64,000 bases of DNA, taken from NCBI GenBank assembly GCA_025998675.1, contig AP024673.1:771221-835220 (forward strand), given 5' to 3'. Positions 57,068-64,000 of the stretch are shown piece by piece. The position numbers and the translations under genes are program-made. Below the pieces are notes generated by a model. That model was not told where the DNA came from and did no database searches. It saw nothing but the letters and a program-made list of their open reading frames with translations. This DNA is from Fimbriimonadales bacterium (GTDB lineage: Bacteria > Armatimonadota > Fimbriimonadia > Fimbriimonadales > GBS-DC). Position 1 is the first letter of the stretch, and every line of letters starts with the position of its first letter.

Positions 57068-58815
57068 TTCACAATCTCCTGTACCAGTTCGTTATCCACA
57101 TAGACGCGAATGCGCACGCGATTGCCGTATGCCTCCACATCGATAGTGTGTACCTGTCCGCCTGTGCGGCTCTCATCCAGCACCGTGCGCGCGCCCTGCG
57201 AGTCCTCCACCTCGATTCGGATGCGTCGGTCGGGCTGGTCGGTCAGGTCCACCTGCACCTCGAACAGGCGCGCCTGCTCGCGCGGCGGTTGCGCCGATTC
57301 GGGCTGCGGCGATTCGGGGGTTGTCGGCGGCGTGTCGTAGCCCATCCCGATGCTCACGATGAGCTTAACAGGGCGCGAGCGATCCATCCGTGCGCCTGCG
57401 GGGGGAACCGTGCCGATTACATAGCCCAGCGGGATTTCGGCGTCGCGCCGCTCTTCTACGGTGTCCATCACGACCAGCCCCATGCCCTCCAGTTCGCGGC
57501 GGGCGCGCGATTCGGGCAGGTTGCGCACATTCGGCACCTGCACAAAGCGCGAACCCTTGCTCACCCACAGGTAGACCTTACTGCCCTTACGCACGACGCG
57601 CCCTTCGGGCGGGCTGACCGAGTAGACCACGCCCGGCGGATACTGCTCGCTGTAGCCCTCCAGACGCACCTCTGGCTCCAGCTCCGCCGCGCGCAGGATC
57701 TGGTTCACCTCTTCCAGCGGCTTACCGACCACCTGCGGCACGGGCCGGTCCTCAGGCACAAAGCGCAGCGCCATCCACGCAGCGAAGCCAATCACCAGCC
57801 CCACGACCACCAGCGCGCCCGTGACGCGCAGCATCGTGCGCAGCCAGCGCGGGATGTCCTCCTCGTCTTCCTCGTCCTCAACCACAGGAGCGGAAGGCTG
57901 TGCAGGTTTTTGTGCAAAAATATCACTTTGAGCAGAAGTTGCGCCGCGTGAATCGGGCAAATCAATCGGCGACCAGCCGAGCGTCTTGCCGAATCGGAGC
58001 GCGTCCCGCACCGCTTTGAGGTCGTTCAGCAGTTGCAACGCGGTTGCGTAGCGCATGCTGGGGTCTTTCTGCAGGCATTTGGTCACGATGCCCTCCACCG
58101 TGCGCGGCGTTGCGGGGTTGCGCTGGCGCAGCGACGGAATGGGTTCGTTCAGGTGCGCTTCGGCGGTCAGCACGGGCGTCTCGCCCGTGAACGGGAGCGC
58201 CGCCGCAATCATCTCGAACATGATGACCCCGCAGGCGTAGATGTCGCTGGCGATGCTGGGCGCGGCGCCCCGAAACAGCTCAGGCGCGGTGTACGCCGCC
58301 GCGCGCGCCTCGTGCGCCGCCGCCAGCCCCGGCTCGGCGCGGTAGACTCCCCGCATCCCAAGCCCGTTCAACCACACATGCCACTCGGAGCCGACGATCA
58401 CATTCGCAGGGCGCAGGTCGCCGTGCGTGAGTCCCGCCGCATGAATCGCCTGCAACCCCTCCACAACGCCAATCATAATCTCCACCGCAATCGGCACGGT
58501 AAAGGGCGCGGTGCGGCGGATGCGCGTCGCCAGATCCAGCCCGCGCACGAACTCCTCCACCAGAAACGGCGGCTGCGAGTCCAAATCGGACTCGTAGAGT
58601 TCGGGCAGGTTGGGATGGCGCAATCGCTTCCGTGCGTCCAGCGTCATCTGGAGCGCGTCCAGCAGCGGGCGGTTCTGCGCGTAGGGGGCGCGGAGGGCTT
58701 TCAGCGTCACCACCCGTGCGCGCGTCAGGTCGCGGGCGCGATACACCTGAAACAGCAATCCCTCCGCCAGCTGCTCAATCAGCTCATAACGCGCCGCCAG
58801 CACATTCCCTGTCAT
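57064..58815 (-). CDS. Membrane PASTA-domain protein kinase homologue, probably a pseudokinase
   Basis: 583 residues. The kinase-like domain (about 8-275) keeps the lysine (TLKAL, K39), the catalytic-loop Asp and Asn (HGDLRPAN, D133 and N138) and APE (TAPELF). But the glycine loop reads LAEGLLFQVY (two of three Gly lost), HRD is HGD, the catalytic-loop Lys is Arg, and DFG is replaced by GLG (151-153), removing the metal-binding Asp. An acidic stretch (EDEEDEED) and one TM segment (about 318-342) follow, then two PASTA domains (VPQVVGKPLEEV and VPNVRNLPESR) and a beta-rich C-terminus. PASTA repeats sense peptidoglycan fragments in relatives. It may signal by binding rather than phosphorylation. 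Confidence 0.85.
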   Translation of the reverse strand: MTGNVLAARYELIEQLAEGLLFQVYRARDLTRARVVTLKALRAPYAQNRPLLDALQMTLDARKRLRHPNLPELYESDLDSQPPFLVEEFVRGLDLATRIRRTAPFTVPIAVEIMIGVVEGLQAIHAAGLTHGDLRPANVIVGSEWHVWLNGLGMRGVYRAEPGLAAAHEARAAAYTAPELFRGAAPSIASDIYACGVIMFEMIAAALPFTGETPVLTAEAHLNEPIPSLRQRNPATPRTVEGIVTKCLQKDPSMRYATALQLLNDLKAVRDALRFGKTLGWSPIDLPDSRGATSAQSDIFAQKPAQPSAPVVEDEEDEEDIPRWLRTMLRVTGALVVVGLVIGFAAWMALRFVPEDRPVPQVVGKPLEEVNQILRAAELEPEVRLEGYSEQYPPGVVYSVSPPEGRVVRKGSKVYLWVSKGSRFVQVPNVRNLPESRARRELEGMGLVVMDTVEERRDAEIPLGYVIGTVPPAGARMDRSRPVKLIVSIGMGYDTPPTTPESPQPESAQPPREQARLFEVQVDLTDQPDRRIRIEVEDSQGARTVLDESRTGGQVHTIDVEAYGNRVRIRVYVDNELVQEIVK

Positions 58816-58851
58816 GGCGATTGTTAAGATACCAGATTTATGCAGGCGCGG

Positions 58852-60513
58852 CTACTGGCTCACCCCGCCGTTGCGCAGGCTCGGCAGGAGCGAGGGCATC
58901 TGATGGGGCGCTAACGGGGGCGCGTCGCTCGCCATCCCGTCTGGCACGCCCAGCCCGCGCCGAATCGTCTCCCACCAGTCCCACTGCACAATATGCGAGG
59001 CGTCGAAAAGCATCACGCCGTGCGAGTTCAGGCGCGCCGCGCGGATGGCGCGCTCAAACCCCGCCGGATCGCCTCGATAGTCCAGCGCGTAGATGCCCGA
59101 ATAGACATACAAATCGCCGTTCGTCCACTCCATCACGCGGCGCGTCATGCCCTCCACCGTGCGGATTTCGTCCCCGTCGTACAGCGGCGCCTCGCTCATG
59201 AAGGGGATACCGAAGTAGACGCCCGGCATCAGGTAGTCCATATCGTACAGGTAGGAGGTCAATCGGTATTCGGGACCGACAAACCCATACGGGCGCGCGA
59301 GCGCGTCGCTGCCCCAGTTGACGCCCAGCTCGAAGTAAATCGGATACCAGCTGCCCACATACGCGCCGATGGGCATCGGGCGTATCGATTCAATCGTGCG
59401 GCGGATGTCGCGCAGCAGGTCGCGAATCACGCGGGCGCGGAACTCCGCCCACTCCGGGAAGCGCGGTCCCCGCTGGAAGCCCTCGCGCGGCAGGGTCGGC
59501 GGGCGCACGATGTCGTCCGGCCAGTTTGCCACGCGCCCGTACTCCGCCTCAAACGCCGCACGCGTGCGCTCCGAAAAGTCGGTATACACATTCGCCCAGC
59601 GCATCCGGTCCAGCACGAACCCGTCTATCGGATAGTTCTGCACAATCTCGCGAATGATGTTCAGCAACCGTGTGCGCACTTCGGGATGGAGCGGGTTCAC
59701 GAACACCGCGATGCCCTCCGTATCCGACTCGGCAATCGGCTGCAGGATGGGCTGCGTCTGCAGGGTCAGCCCGACGCCCAGCGTACTCATGCGCTCCAGA
59801 CTGAGCGCCGCCTGCCCATCGGCGATGAGTATCCAGCCGTTCTCAGGCGGGGTCAGCGGGCGATTCACGAACAGCCCGTCCATCACCGCCTGCACGCGCA
59901 AATCGTCGGTCAGGATGGCATACGCCCAGACACGCCCGGCAGGCGGAGGCGGCGCGGGATTGCGCCGATAGGCGGCGATGCCGTCGGGCGGCGGCAGTGT
60001 GTCGAATCGGTTCAGCTCATAGCGCGAGCCGTCGGGCAACACCAGCGTGCGCCGACGCGAATAGGCGACCATCTGCCAGTCGCGATTCTCGTAGGCAGGT
60101 CCCGTGTTGAACATCTTGTGCCCTTCCGACAGCACATTGATGTTCGCATGCACCTCCAGCCCCAGCGCGTGCGCCTCCTCCAGAAACACCTGCAGCACAT
60201 CCAGGTCGGGGGGAACCTGCACCCCGCGCCACTCGGTCAGCTTGGGGGCTATCTGGCTGTTGTAAAGCACATGCCCGCTGATGGGCTTCACATCCAGCAC
60301 GATAAGATTGACGCCCACCTCACGGCATTTGCGCACGAACTGCCGAATCTGGGCGCGGTCAATCAGCCACGATAGATTCGCCGTCGCGTCCACCCACATC
60401 ACGCGCCCCTCCAGCCCCATCCGCCGCGTGAGCGCCACCGAAGGCGGCAACGACTGGGGAAACGCATACGCCATCACGCCTGCCAGCCAAACCCAACACC
60501 ACAATCGCCACAT
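58852..60513 (-). CDS. GHL10-type putative glycosidase (family 10-like glycosylhydrolase)
   Basis: 553 residues from the start at 60513, with a signal peptide (MWRLWCWVWLAGVMAYAFPQS). It has a TIM-barrel pattern of the GHL10/DUF4015 type: RVMWVDATANLSWL, FVRKCREVGVNLIVLDVKPISGHVLY, ALGLEVHANINVLSEG, then IDGFVLDRMRW and PIGAYVGSWYP. A central insertion (about 170-260) holds a small beta domain. Substrate unknown; secreted and likely polysaccharide-acting. The -10 sits only 9 nt before the start. Confidence 0.85.
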   Translation of the reverse strand: MWRLWCWVWLAGVMAYAFPQSLPPSVALTRRMGLEGRVMWVDATANLSWLIDRAQIRQFVRKCREVGVNLIVLDVKPISGHVLYNSQIAPKLTEWRGVQVPPDLDVLQVFLEEAHALGLEVHANINVLSEGHKMFNTGPAYENRDWQMVAYSRRRTLVLPDGSRYELNRFDTLPPPDGIAAYRRNPAPPPPAGRVWAYAILTDDLRVQAVMDGLFVNRPLTPPENGWILIADGQAALSLERMSTLGVGLTLQTQPILQPIAESDTEGIAVFVNPLHPEVRTRLLNIIREIVQNYPIDGFVLDRMRWANVYTDFSERTRAAFEAEYGRVANWPDDIVRPPTLPREGFQRGPRFPEWAEFRARVIRDLLRDIRRTIESIRPMPIGAYVGSWYPIYFELGVNWGSDALARPYGFVGPEYRLTSYLYDMDYLMPGVYFGIPFMSEAPLYDGDEIRTVEGMTRRVMEWTNGDLYVYSGIYALDYRGDPAGFERAIRAARLNSHGVMLFDASHIVQWDWWETIRRGLGVPDGMASDAPPLAPHQMPSLLPSLRNGGVSQ

Positions 60514-60522
60514 CGGGCGTAT

Positions 60523-60528
60523 AGGATA
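60523..60528 (-). promoter_or_regulatory. -10 element (GG)TATCCT for the GHL10 gene
   Basis: 9 nt before the ATG at 60513. It faces away from the TACAAT at 60539, making another divergent pair. Confidence 0.45.
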
Positions 60529-60538
60529 CCCCGTGAGG

Positions 60539-60557
60539 TACAATCAACAACAAGGAG
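60539..60557 (+). promoter_or_regulatory. Promoter -10 and Shine-Dalgarno of the 26-codon remnant
   Basis: (GG)TACAAT at 60539-60544 and AAGGAG at 60552-60557, 8 nt before the ATG at 60566. Confidence 0.5.
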
Positions 60558-60565
60558 CGGCAGTG

Positions 60566-60646
60566 ATGGGCTTGACGATTATCGAGGGACGCTGGGAAGA
60601 GATATGCGCCCGCGCATCGGAGCTGCAGGGGCTTGGTACAATTTGA
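60566..60646 (+). pseudogene. 26-residue remnant of an antitoxin-like gene
   Basis: Reads MGLTIIEGRWEEICARASEL plus six residues, then TGA. The TIEG-x-WEEI-x-ARA-x-EL opening resembles small antitoxin-like proteins common in Chloroflexi, Cyanobacteria and Armatimonadota, which continue with a basic R-V-x-LTV segment missing here. Its promoter and ribosome site look functional. Its end coincides with the -10 of the next operon, so it may now be a leader peptide. Confidence 0.5.
60637..60642 (+). promoter_or_regulatory. -10 element (GG)TACAAT before hicA
   Basis: 22 nt before the ATG at 60665, embedded in the end of the antitoxin remnant. Confidence 0.45.
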
Positions 60647-60664
60647 TGCCAGAAACCAATCGCG

Positions 60665-60868
60665 ATGAAGGTGCGGGAGGTTATAAAGCTGCTGCAAGCA
60701 GACGGTTGGTATATCGCGCGGACGCGCGGCAGCCACAGGATATTCAAACATCCTGTGAAGGAAGGTATCGTAGTCGTCGCGGGGCATCCAAGCAAGGATT
60801 TAGCTCCTGGAACGCTCAAGAGTATTTTGAAACAAGCACAGCCGGAAGAAGAGGGTGATGAGGCATGA
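60665..60868 (+). CDS. hicA: HicA-type mRNA interferase toxin
   Basis: 67 residues. dsRBD-like toxin with the catalytic His in TRGSHRIFKHP, followed by GIVVVAGHPSKDLAPGTLKSILKQA, the full HicA pattern. It cleaves mRNA during translation. Its stop overlaps the hicB ATG as ATGA. Confidence 0.95.
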   Translation: MKVREVIKLLQADGWYIARTRGSHRIFKHPVKEGIVVVAGHPSKDLAPGTLKSILKQAQPEEEGDEA

Positions 60869-61083
60869 GTCGTGAATACACGGTTATTTATGAGTATACA
60901 GGCAACAACTACTCCGCCTATGTGCCCGATTTGCCGGGCTGCGTTGCGGCGGCGGACACGCTGGAGGAAACCGAGCAACTGATTCGCGAAGCAATCCAGC
61001 TCTATATTGACGCCGCGCGTGAAGAGGGCTTACCCATCCCCGAGCCGACCGTACGAGCGGGCACGGTGATGGTCTCCGTGTAG
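60865..61083 (+). CDS. hicB: HicB-type antitoxin
   Basis: 72 residues. YTVIYEYTGNNYSAYVPDLPGCVAAADTLEETEQLIREAIQLYI is the HicB core; it lacks a C-terminal DNA-binding domain. It neutralises HicA by direct binding. It is translationally coupled to hicA. Confidence 0.95.
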   Translation: MSREYTVIYEYTGNNYSAYVPDLPGCVAAADTLEETEQLIREAIQLYIDAAREEGLPIPEPTVRAGTVMVSV

Positions 61084-61094
61084 CGCACAGCGGG

Positions 61095-61100
61095 TAGAAT
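61095..61100 (+). promoter_or_regulatory. -10 element (GG)TAGAAT for the GH5 gene
   Basis: 9 nt before the ATG at 61110, no Shine-Dalgarno. Confidence 0.45.
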
Positions 61101-61109
61101 CCCCACACT

Positions 61110-62117
61110 ATGACCCAACGCACGCTGCCGGAGCCGACCCCGCGCAAACTCCCGCGCTGGCGCGGGTTCAACCTGCTCAATAAGTTCGGGCTGGAATGGA
61201 GCAACTCGCCCTTCGAGGAGAAAGACTTCGAATGGATTGCCGAGCTGGGTTTCAACTTCGTGCGCCTGCCGCTGGACTACCGAATCTGGACCGAGCGCGA
61301 CAACCCCTACCGTCTCAACGAGTCGGAGCTGCGTGAGATTGACCGCGCCGTGCAGTTCGGCGAGAAGTACGGGATTCATGTGCAACTCAACTTCCATCGC
61401 GCGCCGGGCTACACAGTCGCCTCGCCTCCAGAGCCGCGGAACCTCTGGAAAGACGAGGAGGCGCAGCGCATCTGCATCCATCACTGGACGCAGTTCGCCC
61501 GCCGCTACAAGGGCAAGCCGAACCGCCAGCTGAGTTTCAACCTGTTCAACGAGCCTGCGAATGTGGACGCCGAGTCGCACCGCAAGGTCGTCGAGCGCGT
61601 GGTGGAGGCGATTCGCAAAGAGGACGCTAACCGCCTGATTGTGTGCGACGGGCGGGACTGGGGCGGCGCGCCGAACGAAGACCTGATTCCGCTGCAGGTC
61701 GCGCAGGCGACGCGCGGCTACCAGCCGTTCCGCCTCACCCACTACCGCGCCGAGTGGGTGCAGGGCTCCGACCGCTGGGAGCCGCCCACCGAATATCCCC
61801 TGCGCGAGGGCGAGGTGGTGTGGGATAAAACGCGCCTGTGGGAGGGCTACTACGCCCGCTGGAAGACGCTGGAACAGAAGGGCGTCGGCGTGATGGTCGG
61901 CGAGTTCGGCGCGTACCGACACACGCCCCATAAAGTGGTGCTGGCGTGGATGCGCGACCTGCTGGAACTGTGGAAGCAGGCGGGCTGGGGCTGGGCGCTG
62001 TGGAACTTTCGCGGCTCGTTCGGCGTGATCGATAGCGAGCGCGCCGATGTGGCGTATCAATCGTGGCGCGGGCACAAACTGGATCGCCAGATGTTAGACC
62101 TGCTGCAGGCGATGTAG
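61110..62117 (+). CDS. Glycoside hydrolase family 5 (cellulase-like)
   Basis: 335 residues. GH5 TIM barrel: RGFNLLNKFG, FNFVRLPLDYRIW, VQLNFHRAPGY, acid/base Glu in FNLFNEP (E148), and nucleophile Glu in VMVGEFGAY (E265), followed by GWGWALWNFRGSFGV. There is no signal peptide or binding module, so it is probably intracellular and acts on short oligosaccharides or glycosides. The stop is 5 bp from the convergent PilZ gene. Confidence 0.95.
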   Translation: MTQRTLPEPTPRKLPRWRGFNLLNKFGLEWSNSPFEEKDFEWIAELGFNFVRLPLDYRIWTERDNPYRLNESELREIDRAVQFGEKYGIHVQLNFHRAPGYTVASPPEPRNLWKDEEAQRICIHHWTQFARRYKGKPNRQLSFNLFNEPANVDAESHRKVVERVVEAIRKEDANRLIVCDGRDWGGAPNEDLIPLQVAQATRGYQPFRLTHYRAEWVQGSDRWEPPTEYPLREGEVVWDKTRLWEGYYARWKTLEQKGVGVMVGEFGAYRHTPHKVVLAWMRDLLELWKQAGWGWALWNFRGSFGVIDSERADVAYQSWRGHKLDRQMLDLLQAM

Positions 62118-62122
62118 CTGTG

Positions 62123-62692
62123 CTATGGAAACAGACGCTTGAGCCACAGGTAGTCCACACGCGAGATGTCGACGAATCGCCCTCCGACCCGCCACCAGCC
62201 GTCGCGCTCGTGGATGGCGTAGCACGACTCGAAGGTCATCGCCATCGGCGCATCATCCCGCATCAGATGGACGACCAGCCTCGCGTGCTTGCCCTCGTGT
62301 ATCGGCTGCTTGAGCCGCAAGCCAACGCCATAGGCATTGATGTCGACCACCTGCGCCTCCAGCCAGTCCGAGCCGTCAAAGCGTACAGAGGCGGTGAGGC
62401 GAATCGGATAGCGCTTGGCGCGGCGCCGCTCATGGCAGCCGAACCGCGACACCAGCCTGAGCTGTAGCAGTGTGTCGCTTCTGGAACCGACCGTCGAAAT
62501 CACCCGATGCGCCGTCTCACCCAGCGGCAACACGACGAACACCGTCTCACCAGGCGACAACTTCGGCGGCAGATTGGACAGACGCACCGTCAACTGGCAC
62601 TTCTGCCTGTCTACCAGGATGAGTTGCCCCCGATAGACCTCTATGGCGTTCGGTATCTCCAGAACGACCTGCTGCGCCGACTCCAGACGCAT
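62123..62692 (-). CDS. PilZ-domain cyclic-di-GMP effector, YcgR-like
   Basis: 189 residues. The N-terminal ~90 residues form a YcgR-N/flagellar-brake-like beta domain. The C-terminal PilZ domain begins RRRAKRYPIRL (the RxxxR loop) and has DINAYGVGLRL, where the usual D/N-x-S-x2-G Ser is Asn. It binds c-di-GMP in relatives and slows the flagellar motor, a plausible link to the flagellar genes far upstream. AGGGGG precedes the ATG. Confidence 0.85.
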   Translation of the reverse strand: MRLESAQQVVLEIPNAIEVYRGQLILVDRQKCQLTVRLSNLPPKLSPGETVFVVLPLGETAHRVISTVGSRSDTLLQLRLVSRFGCHERRRAKRYPIRLTASVRFDGSDWLEAQVVDINAYGVGLRLKQPIHEGKHARLVVHLMRDDAPMAMTFESCYAIHERDGWWRVGGRFVDISRVDYLWLKRLFP

Positions 62693-62722
62693 ACAACACC
62701 CCCTAATGCAGAATTATGGCTG

Positions 62723-62750
62723 TCCAAAACCTTTTATTTAGTGTTTTGGA
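62723..62750. repeat. 8-bp AT-containing hairpin between ruvX and the PilZ gene
   Basis: TCCAAAAC and GTTTTGGA around a 12-nt loop. It lacks a T-run on either strand, so terminator function is doubtful. Confidence 0.4.
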
Positions 62751-62782
62751 AGGCGTCCCCCTGTATGGTCAATCAGTTTTCG

Positions 62783-63181
62783 TCAGGACTTGCTGCGTCG
62801 GAGGTAGGCGTCCAGCAGAATCGCGGCGGCGACGGCGTCGATGACTGCCTCGCGCTTTTTGCGGCGCAGCTCGCCCTCGCGCAGGCGTCGCTCCGCCTCC
62901 ATCGTCGTCAGTCGCTCGTCAAACAGCTCCACAGGGACGCCCAGTCGCTGGCGAAGCTGCTCGGCGAACGCCTGCACGGTCTGCATCTGCGCGCTCTGCT
63001 CGCCCCACAGATGGTACGGCGCGCCAACCACCACCTGCTGCACGCCCTCCGCCTGCAGCCAGCGCACAATCTGCTCGAGGTCGTTGGGCAACACTGCCGC
63101 GGGGAAGGCAATCCCGATTTCGGTGCTCGCGACTGCTATCCCGACGCGCTGTGCGCCGTAGTCCAGCGCGGCGATTCGCAT
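62783..63181 (-). CDS. ruvX: Putative Holliday junction resolvase / pre-16S rRNA nuclease
   Basis: 132 residues of the YqgF/RuvX RNase H-like family. Motifs: RIAALDYGAQRVGIAVAS at the start, VVVGAPYHLWG near 47-57, FDERLTTMEAERRL near 87-100, and DAVAAAILLDAYL at the end. The active acidic residues (Asp in LDYG, Glu in DERLT, Asp in IDAVAA) are all present. It begins one base after the Tdh-like stop. Confidence 0.95.
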   Translation of the reverse strand: MRIAALDYGAQRVGIAVASTEIGIAFPAAVLPNDLEQIVRWLQAEGVQQVVVGAPYHLWGEQSAQMQTVQAFAEQLRQRLGVPVELFDERLTTMEAERRLREGELRRKKREAVIDAVAAAILLDAYLRRSKS

Positions 63182-64000
63182 TCAGTCCTCCCAGCGCAGC
63201 ACAATCTTGCCCGATTGCCCCGACGCCATCAGCTCGAAGGCGTGATCGTACTCGCACCAGGGCAGCACATGGGTGATGGCGGGGCGCACATCGAGCGCGC
63301 CCGACTGCAGCAGGTTCTGCATCACCTCCCATGTGTGAAACAATCGCCTGCCGATAATCGCGTGTATCTCGACGCCCTTGAAAATCAGCGCGTTCAGGTC
63401 CAGCGACGCTTGCTGTGCGAACAGCCCCAGCAGGCTCACCTCGCCGCCAGGGCGGATGGCGCGAGTGATCAGGTCTATCGAGGCGGGGTGTCCCGACATC
63501 TCCAGCGCGACATCGACGCCCAGCCCGTCGGTAGCGCGCATGAGGTAGCCCAGCGCATCGTCGGTTGCGGGGTTCAGCACGGCGTCTGCGCCCATGCGCC
63601 GGGCAAGCTCAGCGCGGTAGGGGCGCACTTCGGTCGCAATCACGCGCGCCGCGCCCAGCGCCTTCGCCACGCCGATACTGAACAGCCCAATCGCGCCGCA
63701 GCCCGTAATCAGCACGGTCGCGCCGCGCACATCCGCCGCCGTCACGGTATGCACCGCGTTGCCCAGCGGCTCCTGCACGGTCGCCACTTCGGGCGGCAGG
63801 CTGGGGTCGGTTTTGCAGGCGTTCGCCGCAGGGATGGCGACATACGGCGCGAAGCCCCCGTCCACATCCACGCCCAGAATGCGCGTGTTCAGGCACACAT
63901 GCGCCTGCCCCAGTCGACACGGTTTGCAGTAACCGCACACGATATGGCTCTCCGCCGCCACGAAATCGCCCACCTGCACATGCGCCACCTCGTCGCCAAC
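63182..64000 (-). CDS. Zinc-dependent L-threonine 3-dehydrogenase-like, 5' part beyond the window
   Basis: About 273 C-terminal residues; the frame is open to the right edge, so the start lies outside. ESHIVCGYCKPCRLGQAHVC shows the structural zinc Cys cluster. The Rossmann segment reads VLITGCGAIGLFSIGVAKALGA, and the end has LFHTWEVMQNLLQSGALD and ASGQSGKIVLRW, resembling Tdh. Tdh oxidises threonine to 2-amino-3-oxobutyrate. Sorbitol dehydrogenase-like specificity is an alternative. Confidence 0.85.
   Translation of the reverse strand, partial: VGDEVAHVQVGDFVAAESHIVCGYCKPCRLGQAHVCLNTRILGVDVDGGFAPYVAIPAANACKTDPSLPPEVATVQEPLGNAVHTVTAADVRGATVLITGCGAIGLFSIGVAKALGAARVIATEVRPYRAELARRMGADAVLNPATDDALGYLMRATDGLGVDVALEMSGHPASIDLITRAIRPGGEVSLLGLFAQQASLDLNALIFKGVEIHAIIGRRLFHTWEVMQNLLQSGALDVRPAITHVLPWCEYDHAFELMASGQSGKIVLRWED

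Noticed and set aside
58993-60375. 460-codon open frame on the plus strand
   Set aside because: Shadow of the GHL10 gene, which has a signal peptide and TIM-barrel motifs on the other strand.
62693-62782. Sigma-28 promoter for the PilZ gene (TAAA-N16-GCCATAA on the minus strand)
   Set aside because: The -10 lacks the G of GCCGATAA; too weak without conservation data.

Overview
The window is about 63% G+C bacterial chromosome, densely packed on both strands. It looks like a thermophile-type diderm. FlgH and FlgI (L- and P-ring proteins) imply an outer membrane. DUF6785, DUF4058, Uma2, DUF4143 and GHL10-type genes, many orphan toxin-antitoxin pieces and short palindromic repeats together suggest an Armatimonadota relative. 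That placement is inferred from gene content only. I see no rRNA, tRNA, CRISPR array, insertion sequence or prophage.

Layout. 1-6.6 kb: end of an S9 peptidase, an orphan sugar ABC permease, a one-chain MntA-HepT fusion, a carbonic anhydrase-pyrK-pyrD operon (minus) and an orphan ABC ATPase. 6.6-15.7 kb: penicillin acylase with a hairpin over its Shine-Dalgarno; a minus operon of a four-PDZ protease, a triad-less pseudoprotease, lipB and a YjbH-like protein; a divergent coiled-coil gene; a TPR membrane protein; and an HtrA protease. 15.7-22.9 kb: a double-core dehydrogenase, Uma2, a secreted propeller-toroid protein, GT9 and rarA.

22.9-32.6 kb is a flagellar island. fliD-fliS-fliT-like runs left and flgA-flgH-flgI-flgJ-flgN-flgK-flgL-fliW-csrA runs right. 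Both leave a symmetric intergenic region whose two inverted-repeat arms each carry a sigma-28 -10 motif (GCCGATAA). FlgH and FlgJ carry copies of a palindromic repeat inside their coding sequences. 32.8-45.2 kb: a di-heme peroxidase fused to a beta-helix, a DUF6785 membrane protein, orphan antitoxin-like genes, HEAT protein, D12 methyltransferase, coaBC, DUF4143 ATPase and recF-dciA. 45.2-54.9 kb: a short ComEC, two tandem WD40-dockerin secreted paralogues, an aromatic amino acid hydroxylase, maf, fic and a class III aminotransferase. 54.9-64 kb: a minus operon (PASTA pseudokinase, rpe, small membrane protein, ribD), a GHL10-like protein, hicAB behind an antitoxin remnant, GH5, PilZ, ruvX and the end of a Tdh-like dehydrogenase.

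Two themes recur. First, a promoter signature, GGTAnnnT, often ends only 6-9 nt before an ATG or GTG with no Shine-Dalgarno, which suggests leaderless transcripts. Second, two unrelated dispersed repeats share one architecture: an outer inverted repeat enclosing two hairpins, able to fold as a three-way junction. The best candidates for something undescribed are the in-frame palindromic element in flgH and flgJ and the peroxidase-beta-helix fusion.
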